A stretch of 64,000 nt of DNA from Aquibacillus saliphilus (lineage in GTDB: Bacteria > Bacillota > Bacilli > Bacillales > Amphibacillaceae). The position numbers and the translations under genes are program-made. The stretch lies in assembly GCF_020404745.1 (NCBI RefSeq), contig NZ_JAIZAP010000015.1, positions 60,860 to 124,859 on the forward strand, written 5' to 3'. Below, piece by piece: positions 16,841-25,335 of this stretch. The notes under the pieces are model-generated. The model did not search any database. It was given only the letters and a program-made list of their open reading frames with translations, and was not told where the DNA came from. Positions within the stretch are counted from its first letter, which is position 1. Each line of letters begins with the position of its first letter.

Positions 16841-17857
16841 TTATGACGCTTTTTTTACCTTTTTCTTCGATTTTTTCTTCTGTAATTTACCTTTTACTCT
16901 TAGGTTTGTCACAGTAACGGATGCAATTAATAACACCCCGATGATAATTAACAACATTTGCGCTGGAATATTAATTAATCCTAACCCGTATTGTAGGTAG
17001 CCGATGACAAAAACGGCCAGGATTGCACCAAGCATCTTTCCTTTTCCTCCAGCAGTACTAATCCCACCTAAGGCAACCATTGCAATAACATCTAACTCAT
17101 ACATATTAGCAACATTCGGCCTGGTACTCCCCATCCTAGAAGTCAAAAATATTGCGGTAATCGCTGCCATTAAACCCGCTAATGTAAATACAATTAACTT
17201 AATTTTATCGACTTTAACGCCGGAAAATCTGCTAGCAGTAGGATTACTACCGATGGCATAGACCCTTCTGCCAAAGACTGTTTTTTGTAACAATAAAACA
17301 GCTCCAATCGCCATCACAACGAACAACACTAGGATAAAGGGTACGGAACCAATATATCCCCATCCAAAGAAAGAAAACCAAGTTGGAAATTCACCAGCTG
17401 ATTGATCTTCAAGTATCATATAAGCAATGCCTCGATAGAGTATCATCGTAGAAAGTGTGACAATAACTGCTGATAGTTGGCGGTACTTTACCAGTAAAAA
17501 TCCGTTAAAAAAACCACATAGTGCACCAACCAACAAACAGGCTCCAATTGCTAACACCATTGGTAATCCTGCATTATATAGACTTGCCATCACAACCGAT
17601 GACAGGGCAACGGTTGATCCAACGGAAATATCAATTTCTCGCATGATCATAATCATCACCATAGGAAAGACAATAAATGCTTTATCCAAAAACGTCATCG
17701 TTGCATCTGAAATACTTAGATAGTTTAGAAAATACGGAGAAATAGAACTATTGATTAAAAATATGATGATAATCAATGCAACGAGCATCCATTCCCATTG
17801 TAGGAAAAATCGTTTCCAACTAAATTCCTGTGTATTGTTAATGGTTCTAGTACTCAT
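16841..17857 (-). CDS. rhaQ: CUT2 ABC transporter permease, rhamnose type
   Basis: A 338-residue permease with about nine to ten helices and the CUT2 hallmarks MREIDISVGSTVALSS and ALGGISTAGGKGKMLGA. The C-terminus is lysine-rich (LQKKKSKKKVKKAS). It follows the first permease gene with a 2-base gap, indicating tight co-transcription, and pairs with it to form the import channel. Naming as the second rhamnose permease is by order and context, not a diagnostic residue. Confidence 0.8.
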   Translation of the reverse strand: MSTRTINNTQEFSWKRFFLQWEWMLVALIIIIFLINSSISPYFLNYLSISDATMTFLDKAFIVFPMVMIMIMREIDISVGSTVALSSVVMASLYNAGLPMVLAIGACLLVGALCGFFNGFLLVKYRQLSAVIVTLSTMILYRGIAYMILEDQSAGEFPTWFSFFGWGYIGSVPFILVLFVVMAIGAVLLLQKTVFGRRVYAIGSNPTASRFSGVKVDKIKLIVFTLAGLMAAITAIFLTSRMGSTRPNVANMYELDVIAMVALGGISTAGGKGKMLGAILAVFVIGYLQYGLGLINIPAQMLLIIIGVLLIASVTVTNLRVKGKLQKKKSKKKVKKAS

Positions 17858-17859
17858 TG

Positions 17860-18864
17860 TTAGATCACCCTCCTTAATCGGTTGTTCTTCTCAACCGTCT
17901 TTTTCACAATCGTATTAAATAGCACAGCTACAAGGATAATGGCACCTTCAATTCCCATTTGCCAAAAGGGAGATACATCAATTAATGGTAATCCATTGTC
18001 TAGTACCCCTAACAAAACGGCACCTAGTAATACCCCAGTTACTTTTCCAACTCCACCATTAATACTAACGCCTCCAAGGATACATGCTGCAATAACAGTA
18101 AGTTCGTATCCGCTAGCGGTATTTCCTTGGGCTGATGCAAATTTGGACACCCACAAAACACCCGCTAAGCCCGATAATCCACCCATCATCGTGTAGACGA
18201 TCATGTAGATTTTATGGCTGTTTATCCCACTAATCTTAGCTGAATCGGGGTTACTACCTAATGCATAAATCTGTCTGCCGGTAATCGTGTTGTTAACAAA
18301 GTAATAGAAATATAGAAAGATGATAATCGCAATAATCACGAGTGTATTTATTCCAAGAAAGGAGCTAGTTGCGATATTTTTAAAAGAGGACGGCATTTGG
18401 TACGCACTTATCCATTCCCCTCCACCTACCCAAAAAGTCAATCCTCTAAAGGCATTCATTAAACCTAGCGATGCGATAATTGGAAGGATGCCTACCTTTG
18501 AAACTAAAAAACCTAAAACCACCCCACAAACAACACCAACCAGGATTCCTATTAAAATAGCTAGAAGTGGGTGCAGATCCGGATAAGCACTGACTGTTAA
18601 TGCTGCGATCATTCCCGAGAGTGCCAGTGTTGCTCCAATGGATAAATCAATTCCTCTAGTAATCAGCACGAGCATCATTCCAAGCGCTAGGATACTTAAA
18701 ATTGCTGTATTTTTAATTAAGTCTGTCAGATTTCCAAGCGTTAAGAAGGCTGGATTTAGGAACTGGATCACAATCGTTAATAACACGATAAATCCGAGCA
18801 ATCCGAATTCCCTAAACTTAGAAATGGTTGCTAAATTCATTCGATTCTTTTCTGTCATCATCAC
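17860..18864 (-). CDS. rhaP: CUT2 ABC transporter permease, rhamnose type
   Basis: A 334-residue permease with the same architecture as its neighbour: ITRGIDLSIGATLALSG, YALGSNPDSAKISGI and LGGVSINGGVGKVTGV. Two different permeases in one operon is typical of rhamnose (RhaP/RhaQ) and autoinducer-2 importers, unlike ribose importers with one. It begins 11 bases after the ATPase stop and ends 2 bases before the next permease. Two further ATGs follow the first within four codons. Confidence 0.8.
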   Translation of the reverse strand: MMMTEKNRMNLATISKFREFGLLGFIVLLTIVIQFLNPAFLTLGNLTDLIKNTAILSILALGMMLVLITRGIDLSIGATLALSGMIAALTVSAYPDLHPLLAILIGILVGVVCGVVLGFLVSKVGILPIIASLGLMNAFRGLTFWVGGGEWISAYQMPSSFKNIATSSFLGINTLVIIAIIIFLYFYYFVNNTITGRQIYALGSNPDSAKISGINSHKIYMIVYTMMGGLSGLAGVLWVSKFASAQGNTASGYELTVIAACILGGVSINGGVGKVTGVLLGAVLLGVLDNGLPLIDVSPFWQMGIEGAIILVAVLFNTIVKKTVEKNNRLRRVI

Positions 18865-18875
18865 ACCTCTTCTCT

Positions 18876-20390
18876 TTAACCTACTTTAGAATTATTTACT
18901 TTCTTTGACATCGAAGCTTCAAGAATTGCCTCTTGGGTTGCATTTGATTTATCTAGAACTCTAGTAACTCTGCCTTCACACATAACGGCAATTCGGTCAC
19001 TCAAACCAATTACCTCTGGCATCTCTGACGAAATCATAATGATGCCATATCCTGCCGCTGCGAGATCAACGATAATTTGGTAGATTGCTGACTTTGCACC
19101 AATATCTACACCCTTGGTAGGTTCATCAAAGATCAATACCTTCACATTAGTAGTTAGTAGCTTTGCAACAGCAACTTTCTGTTGATTTCCACCTGATAAA
19201 GAGCTAGCCGGATCAAATATACTTTTTGTTTTCACATCAACCTTCTCAGCTAATTCCTTCGCTATTTCTCTTTCCTTTTTTTCAGCTAGCCAGCCTTTTT
19301 TAGAAATACTAGTTAATGCTGATAACGAAATATTATGTGATATTTCCCACTGTAAAATTAAGCTTTGTGCTTGCCGATCCTCTGGTAAATATCCAATTCC
19401 TAACTGAATGGCATCTTCAGGTGTTTTGATTACTTGCTTCTTTCCTTCAAAATAAACAGTTCCTTCGTCATACGGTTCGATACCAAACAATGCTTGACAT
19501 AATTCACTTCTTCCAGCACCAACTAGGCCTGTAATCCCTAAGATTTCGCCCCTTTTTAGGGAAAATGATATATCTTTAAATCTTCCAATTTGCCCCAAAC
19601 TCTCTACACGAAGTACTTCTTCACCTAACTGATTCTGTTTTTCTGGAAAGAGCTGTTTAATTTCTCTTCCTACCATGGCAACGATTAATTGATCATGGGT
19701 AATCTTATCGACATCCCAACAGCCAATATACTGAGAGTCCCGCAAAACAGTCACCCTGTCCGCTAGGCGATACATATCTTCGAATCGATGCGAAATAAAA
19801 ATAATCGCAACACCATCATCTCGTAACTGCTCTGTAATTTTATATAACTCTTCACTTTCCCTATGAGTTAGTGCAGCCGTTGGTTCATCCATAATTATAA
19901 TCTTTGCATTAGAAGATAATGCTTTGGCTATTTCAACAATTTGTTGTTGAGCTACACTTAAAGAGCCCATTTCTGTTTTTGGATCCAAATCTGAACCAAG
20001 ACTTTCTAACAAGGACTTTGCATCCGCATGCATCTGCTTCCAGTTAATTCTCCTTGTCCATTTACCTATTTTTTCATGTCCCATAAAAATATTTTCCGTA
20101 ACACTTAAATCAGGATAGTTCGTCACGTGTTGATAAATTGCTGCGATTCCCATATACTGAGCTTCTTTTGGGTTATCAAATTCCACTTGCTCGCCATTCA
20201 AATATATTTCACCACTAGTTGGAGAATGCACTCCCGTGATTACCTTAATAAACGTCGACTTTCCTGCGCCATTTTCACCCATTAAGGCATGGATTTCTCC
20301 TGCTTTTAAATCAAAATGAACGTTATCTAGTGCTTTTACACCAGGAAACTCTTTTGTAATTCCTTCTAGCTTAAGAACATATTCAGACAT
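18876..20390 (-). CDS. rhaT: CUT2 ABC transporter ATPase with two ABC domains
   Basis: A 504-residue ATPase with two nucleotide-binding domains. The first has Walker A GENGAGKST, signature LSVAQQQIVEIAKAL and Walker B IIIMDEPTAAL; the second has the degenerate Walker A GLVGAGRSE, signature LSGGNQQKVAVAKLL and Walker B VLIFDEPTKGVD. This asymmetry is usual for RbsA/RhaT-type proteins. ATG 20390 is chosen because AAGGGGTGA lies 9 bases upstream. It is the first gene of the importer operon, preceded by a cre site. The symbol follows the rhizobial rhamnose transporter (RhaT kinase-type ATPase) and is contextual. Confidence 0.8.
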   Translation of the reverse strand: MSEYVLKLEGITKEFPGVKALDNVHFDLKAGEIHALMGENGAGKSTFIKVITGVHSPTSGEIYLNGEQVEFDNPKEAQYMGIAAIYQHVTNYPDLSVTENIFMGHEKIGKWTRRINWKQMHADAKSLLESLGSDLDPKTEMGSLSVAQQQIVEIAKALSSNAKIIIMDEPTAALTHRESEELYKITEQLRDDGVAIIFISHRFEDMYRLADRVTVLRDSQYIGCWDVDKITHDQLIVAMVGREIKQLFPEKQNQLGEEVLRVESLGQIGRFKDISFSLKRGEILGITGLVGAGRSELCQALFGIEPYDEGTVYFEGKKQVIKTPEDAIQLGIGYLPEDRQAQSLILQWEISHNISLSALTSISKKGWLAEKKEREIAKELAEKVDVKTKSIFDPASSLSGGNQQKVAVAKLLTTNVKVLIFDEPTKGVDIGAKSAIYQIIVDLAAAGYGIIMISSEMPEVIGLSDRIAVMCEGRVTRVLDKSNATQEAILEASMSKKVNNSKVG

Positions 20391-20439
20391 GCTATTCACC
20401 CCTTCTGACGCGTACATATACGATAACCAAACGCAACCT

Positions 20440-20454
20440 TGATTACGCTTACAT
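20440..20454 (-). promoter_or_regulatory. cre site upstream of the rhamnose importer
   Basis: Minus strand ATGTAAGCGTAATCA matches WTGNAANCGNWWNCW at every fixed position. It lies 50 bases upstream of the ATPase start, where CcpA would repress the importer when preferred sugars are present. Confidence 0.7.
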
Positions 20455-20535
20455 AAAATGATAATCGTTTTTAAAATTTTCGTATAGGAGACAATACTCA
20501 GTTTAGGGTGATAATTTTCTGATATATTTAATGAA

Positions 20536-20561
20536 ACAAAAAAACTCCTTAAAAAAGGAGT
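20536..20561 (-). terminator. Terminator of the sensing operon
   Basis: On the minus strand ACTCCTT and AAGGAGT pair around a short loop and are followed by seven T. It starts at the response regulator stop codon and separates the regulatory operon from the importer operon. Confidence 0.85.
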
Positions 20562-22198
20562 CAGCTTTGTTCCATTATTAATTTATCTTTATATTGTGAA
20601 GGTGTTTCCCCATAGTACTTTTTAAACAACTTACTGAAGTACTTGGCATTGGTATATCCAACCATTTCTGAAACATCATAAATTTTTAAATCTTTGCTTG
20701 TTAAAAGATCCCTAGCCTTTTCTAGTCGAACTCTTGTTACAAAATCGAGAACAGTTTCCCCTGTTTGATTTTTAAAATATTCACAAAAGTAGGTCGGGTT
20801 CATATATACGTTATCAGCAATCTTTTGTATCGTTATATTTTTGTCAAGATGATTTACTATCCATTGTTTAGCAATATCAATCGGGTTATCCGTCATTTCT
20901 TTATTGTTAAGTTCAAGGATATTAAGAACTTTCTTCATCCATTCGTAAACTTTGTTTCTAAGTTCAAAAAGGTTAGCGGTTCTCGTTGTTAATCCTGACA
21001 CCTCATTCATAAGAGACATTCCGTCGATTGCTTGGCTACGATTAATCATAAAGTTAATCACCTTAATACCAAACATGTGGATACTCTGTTCGATTTCCTT
21101 AGGTGATTCCAAAGATTCAATCATAGTCAATAAGCCTGCAATTTCGTGTTTTGTTTGTTTCTTTCTCTTATTATCTAAAGAGAAAACCACTCTTTCTATT
21201 TGATTTCCGATTTTTTTATTTACTGTGCCACTTTTATCCTCATTCCACTTTTTAACGGATTCGTCAGAAAAAACTTGATTTCCTCCATAAACTAAACGGA
21301 ACTGGATATAAGTTAGTAGTTCCTCTTTGATGCTAGTTAACAAAGCGAGATCTTTAATTTTTCGACTAATGGCTACGGAACAAGTAAATGGAGTAAACTG
21401 TCTCATGTTCTTTTTTAGTTGATCTGCGAATTGAAAGCAATGATCGACAAATATCTCCCTATCCATTTCTTCGTCAGTATGGAATAGCACCCAAAAAGAT
21501 AAATCTTCTCCAGGCCACCTCCAAGATTGCAGCGTTAGATCATTTTCCATCTCATCACAAATATTATCTATTGCAAAATTCCATATCCCCCAATCTTCTT
21601 TTTGGTAAGTCTTCAACTTATTCGATAGATTGTCCATGCTAAAGTAGAGTAATCGATACTGTCCACTTGGAAAATCCTTTGTCCACTCCAAGAGAGAAAG
21701 ATCTATCTCTTGTTGCCAGGTTAGTTCGCTCAACTTTTGTAACTGCTTCACATAGCTTAACTGAGAAGCTTTTACTTCCATGTCCTTAATAAGTTTGAGG
21801 TCCTGCCACTGAGACACGATTTTCTTTTTTATTTCCATCAGTTGGTTCTTAAATTCTTCGCGATCAATTGGTTTGATTAGATAATCACTTGCACCCTCAC
21901 GTATAGCTGTTTGTAAAAAGGTAAAGTCATCATAACCACTTATTACAACCGAATGAAAGTTTGTTACTTCTTTTAATTTATTTATTAACGTTAGACCGTC
22001 CATTCCAGGCATCTTTACATCAGTTATCAATAAATCAAACGAAAGTTCTTGAGTTTGACACGTCTCTAAACATTCTATCGCACTATTAAATCCCCCAACG
22101 ATTTCCCATTCTTCACCAATAGAACGTACTAATTTTTCAACCCCACGTCTAAGTCTCGGTTCATCATCCACAACAATAGTCTTTATTTTTCTACGCAC
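20561..22198 (-). CDS. YesN-type response regulator with AraC DNA-binding domain
   Basis: About 545 residues: an N-terminal receiver domain (IVVDDEPRLRRG, phospho-acceptor in LLITDVKMPGMDG, then GYDDF and IKPID), a helical middle region, and a C-terminal AraC double helix-turn-helix (ITIQKIADNVYMNPTYFCEY and YDVSEMVGYTNAKYFSKLFK). GTG 22198 overlaps the kinase stop codon by 8 bases and follows GGGGGTGA, giving translational coupling. It likely activates the importer and rhamnosidase genes in response to extracellular sugar, by analogy with YesMN of rhamnogalacturonan loci. Confidence 0.85.
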   Translation of the reverse strand: MRRKIKTIVVDDEPRLRRGVEKLVRSIGEEWEIVGGFNSAIECLETCQTQELSFDLLITDVKMPGMDGLTLINKLKEVTNFHSVVISGYDDFTFLQTAIREGASDYLIKPIDREEFKNQLMEIKKKIVSQWQDLKLIKDMEVKASQLSYVKQLQKLSELTWQQEIDLSLLEWTKDFPSGQYRLLYFSMDNLSNKLKTYQKEDWGIWNFAIDNICDEMENDLTLQSWRWPGEDLSFWVLFHTDEEMDREIFVDHCFQFADQLKKNMRQFTPFTCSVAISRKIKDLALLTSIKEELLTYIQFRLVYGGNQVFSDESVKKWNEDKSGTVNKKIGNQIERVVFSLDNKRKKQTKHEIAGLLTMIESLESPKEIEQSIHMFGIKVINFMINRSQAIDGMSLMNEVSGLTTRTANLFELRNKVYEWMKKVLNILELNNKEMTDNPIDIAKQWIVNHLDKNITIQKIADNVYMNPTYFCEYFKNQTGETVLDFVTRVRLEKARDLLTSKDLKIYDVSEMVGYTNAKYFSKLFKKYYGETPSQYKDKLIMEQS

Positions 22199-24005
22199 TC
22201 TCCTCACCCCCGGATATATTCGTAATTTCATGCCCTTTTATTACTGGTAATTTTACGATTACTTCCGTCCCCTTAATTTCCTCACTCGAAATGTCTAAGC
22301 CGAAAGATTCTCCAAAAGTCATTGCAATCCTTGCATGAACATTGATTAATCCAAAGCTCGAGTCTCTGCCAACCATTGCATCTTTAGTTAAAGACTCTTT
22401 TAATGCTGCTAAAGTATCTTTTTCGATTCCAGGGCCATTATCCTTTATCCGAATACAAAGCTTGTTTTCTGTTTCTTTATAGATAGAAATCTCTATTTTA
22501 CATGTGTGAAGTTGTTCCATCCCATACTTAATCGAATTTTCAACAATTGGTTGTAGGATAAATTTAGGAGAATAATAGTTATTACTATCCATCTCTTCTT
22601 GTATGTCAAAATCTATTCGACCTTCAAACCTGAACTTTTGTACGGTTAAATAATCTTTTATATGTTTCAGTTCTTTAGAAATAGGAACTAACTTATCTTT
22701 ATTATTCAGTGAATACCTTAGCATTCTACCTAATATAGTTACCATTTTTACAACTGTGTCTTTCTCCTCATCTTCCACCGCATATCCAATTGTTTCAAGG
22801 GTGTTGTACATAAAATGCGGGTTAATTTGAGATTGCAGTGCATATAACTCAGCATCCTTTTGGCGCAATTCAATTCGATAATTTTTCTTTATGAGTTGAT
22901 CTATCTCTTGAATCATTGAATTAAAGCTCTTGGCTAACGTTCCAACTTCATCATTAGAATTAATTGGCAAATCGACGTTAAAATTTCCTTTTTCCACTTG
23001 ATTCATCAGTTTCGTCAGTTTTTTCAATGGATTGGATACATTCCAAGCAAGAATAATCGAAATAATAACACTTAGTATGACAACGATAATGAATACAATA
23101 ATGGTTCCATTTCGCGTCGCTGTTGTTTCTTTAGTCAGGTCACTTATTCCAATGCTATGAAATATTCTCCATTTAGTACTTGGTGATGTTTCCGTACTAA
23201 TCAGTTGATTGTTATTTAAATTAGTCGTTCTAAAGCTGCCGTTTATTTTAGGATAATTGTCAAATTTCTCATCAAAACTGCCAACTAGTTCCGGATCTGT
23301 ATGAAAAATGATGCGTCCCTGTTCATCGGTAATCCATATGTTTGAATTCTCTTCTTGTTTCAGACTATTTAAAGTCTTGTCAAACAAGGAAATATCTACA
23401 GCAATTAAAATTGCTCCTAAATTTTCTTGGTTCTCGTAATCTCTAAGTTGTCTGACAAATAGAATAAATGGAGGGTTTCCTTCAAATTGAAGGCTTGTTT
23501 GATTAGGAAGGGTAATGTTTGTTTGACCCTTTAAATCAAGATTTTGTCCGTAAGGTAGCGAATTCGAGTCTAAACCCAGTCCACGATAAGGAACTTTAGT
23601 GCTACTAAACATCCTATTCTTCGAATGGATAAACACACCTAGAATTTCTGAATATCCACCGTTGATGTAGGTTCTTGATAAATAACTATCTACTGAAAAT
23701 TTATCTTTTAATAGATTGGATTTACTTTGGTAGGAGTCTTTTCTTAGTACTTCAATCACTTGTGATGAATTGTATAAAAAGTCAGGGAGTTGTTTAATTT
23801 CATTTAGCTGGTTATCTATATTTTGATTTGCTTGCTCTAATAATTTCGGTATGTATTCCCCTACTTGTTCTTCGATTGATTTTGTATATTGTGTATATAA
23901 GGTGTAGCCCAGCAATGATATCGGGATCACTGTCAGTATAATATAAGTAATCATCAGTTTCGTCATTAAATGAAAATTTCTCAGTTTACTTTTTCTAAAA
24001 ATCAT
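22191..24005 (-). CDS. YesM-type sensor histidine kinase
   Basis: About 604 residues: N-terminal membrane helix (LMITYIILTVIPISLLGYTLY), an extracellular Cache-like sensor (about 40-290), a second helix (IIVFIIVVILSVIISIILAW), HAMP (about 320-370), a His_kinase domain with SQINPHFMYNTLETIGY, and an ATPase domain with IKDNGPGIEKD. ATG 24005 overlaps the stop of the upstream binding-protein gene by 11 bases; a frame reaching 24062 would run deeper into that gene. It phosphorylates the AraC-type regulator that follows. Confidence 0.85.
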   Translation of the reverse strand: MIFRKSKLRNFHLMTKLMITYIILTVIPISLLGYTLYTQYTKSIEEQVGEYIPKLLEQANQNIDNQLNEIKQLPDFLYNSSQVIEVLRKDSYQSKSNLLKDKFSVDSYLSRTYINGGYSEILGVFIHSKNRMFSSTKVPYRGLGLDSNSLPYGQNLDLKGQTNITLPNQTSLQFEGNPPFILFVRQLRDYENQENLGAILIAVDISLFDKTLNSLKQEENSNIWITDEQGRIIFHTDPELVGSFDEKFDNYPKINGSFRTTNLNNNQLISTETSPSTKWRIFHSIGISDLTKETTATRNGTIIVFIIVVILSVIISIILAWNVSNPLKKLTKLMNQVEKGNFNVDLPINSNDEVGTLAKSFNSMIQEIDQLIKKNYRIELRQKDAELYALQSQINPHFMYNTLETIGYAVEDEEKDTVVKMVTILGRMLRYSLNNKDKLVPISKELKHIKDYLTVQKFRFEGRIDFDIQEEMDSNNYYSPKFILQPIVENSIKYGMEQLHTCKIEISIYKETENKLCIRIKDNGPGIEKDTLAALKESLTKDAMVGRDSSFGLINVHARIAMTFGESFGLDISSEEIKGTEVIVKLPVIKGHEITNISGGEESA

Positions 24006-25041
24006 ATTGATCAACATTTTCCTTATTGAAATCGATTGGTTCCCCCATAATAACCATGTCATCGATCATTCTAATTTTCCCTACTCCTGGGATATCTTGA
24101 CCATCATATGGGTATGAACCTTCTATTATATTTTCACTAAGTGCAACAGTTAAATATCCTAACTTCTTTGGACTCCATAATGTGATCACTTGGGCTGCGC
24201 CACTTTTCAGATGGTTGTTCATTGGATTTGGTGGAGATAATCCAACTACGGCTATGTCACCAGATTCACCAGCTTCTTTTACCGCTTGTGCTGCTGCAGG
24301 TGGGCCAACCGATGAATTACCAATAATCCCTTGTAAATTTGGATAATCTTTAATTAATTGTTTAGCAATCAGATATGCTTTATTGGGGTCATCATCTGTT
24401 GCAGCAATTTTCACTAATTTCATATTAGGATAATATTCTTCTTGTTGTATTTTGATCCACTTTATCCACTCATTTAAATTAGAAGCAGAACTTGCTCCCG
24501 TCATAATGGCATATTCACCTTGTTCTTCTACATTCCAAGCAAGTGTATCCATTAAGTGCCTACCTAACGTTTCTGGCTCTACCATATTAATAAAAAATTC
24601 CCTGCCTTCGGGAAGTGTATCCGCATCCCACGAAATCACATGGATATTTTTTCTCTGTGCTTCTATTAAAATAGGGATCAGCGATTCTGGGTCATTAGCC
24701 GAAACTGCAATAACATCTACATCCACTTCTTTATTTTCCATTAAATCTTTAATAATTTTAATTTGTTGCTCTGAGTCAGCTACTGGAGGACCTGTATAGA
24801 TTACCTCGACGCCAAAATCTTTTGCTGCTTCCATTGCCCCTTCCTCAACTGCGTTAAAATAGGGGATATTTACAAGTTTAGGTATAATGGCAATCGTATA
24901 ATCTGAATCCTGTAGTCTTGTATCTTGTTGATTTGAAGGGTTATTCGTGTAAATTACTTCATATTCGCTGGTATTCGACATATCATCGCAACCGCTTACA
25001 AAAGGTATCAGAAAAAGAGAAACTAGAAAGAATTTATGAAT
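23995..25041 (-). CDS. Sugar-binding lipoprotein of the sensing operon (RhaS-like), possible ATT start
   Basis: A Peripla_BP_4 protein with a lipobox FVSGC. Its domain (AIIPKLVNIPYFNAVEEGAMEAAK, STDSAVN-like ISWDADT, and VVGLSPPNPM) parallels the importer binding protein at 15682-16737. Encoded directly before and overlapping the kinase, it probably presents sugar to the kinase sensor, making a three-component system. A perfect ribosome site GGGAGG stands 8 bases before an ATT (25041), which would begin the signal peptide exactly (HKFFLVSLFLIPFVSGC). The alternative ATG at 25071 lacks a ribosome site and adds ten polar residues. Confidence 0.8.
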   Translation of the reverse strand: MHKFFLVSLFLIPFVSGCDDMSNTSEYEVIYTNNPSNQQDTRLQDSDYTIAIIPKLVNIPYFNAVEEGAMEAAKDFGVEVIYTGPPVADSEQQIKIIKDLMENKEVDVDVIAVSANDPESLIPILIEAQRKNIHVISWDADTLPEGREFFINMVEPETLGRHLMDTLAWNVEEQGEYAIMTGASSASNLNEWIKWIKIQQEEYYPNMKLVKIAATDDDPNKAYLIAKQLIKDYPNLQGIIGNSSVGPPAAAQAVKEAGESGDIAVVGLSPPNPMNNHLKSGAAQVITLWSPKKLGYLTVALSENIIEGSYPYDGQDIPGVGKIRMIDDMVIMGEPIDFNKENVDQYDF

Positions 25042-25208
25042 CGTTTTTACCTCCCATTTGGAAACAGACATGCTTCATGTAATTAAGGTTATCACACACT
25101 TTTTGAAATGAACATATATATTATTTTAAATATTGAATTTTCTTACTATTATATATTTCCCTTGTCCAAATTTAAAAGTAATTGATAAAATATCAAAGTA
25201 AATAGAAT

Positions 25209-25246
25209 ACGGCATGGAGCTGAGAAACATCAGCTCCGTGCCGTTT
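25209..25246. terminator. Strong hairpin between the rhamnosidase and the sensing operon
   Basis: ACGGCATGGAGCTGA pairs with TCAGCTCCGTGCCGT with a single mismatch around a 6-base loop. It lies beyond the 3' end of the rhamnosidase gene on the minus strand and probably ends its transcript, although the T-run is modest. Confidence 0.6.
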
Positions 25247-25335
25247 AACTGCCGCTATTTTAATACTTCTAGGAGTAGTTTTATCTACTCGATATTCGGT
25301 ATTCACTTAAACAGAAACAGCTTTGTCTAGTTAAG

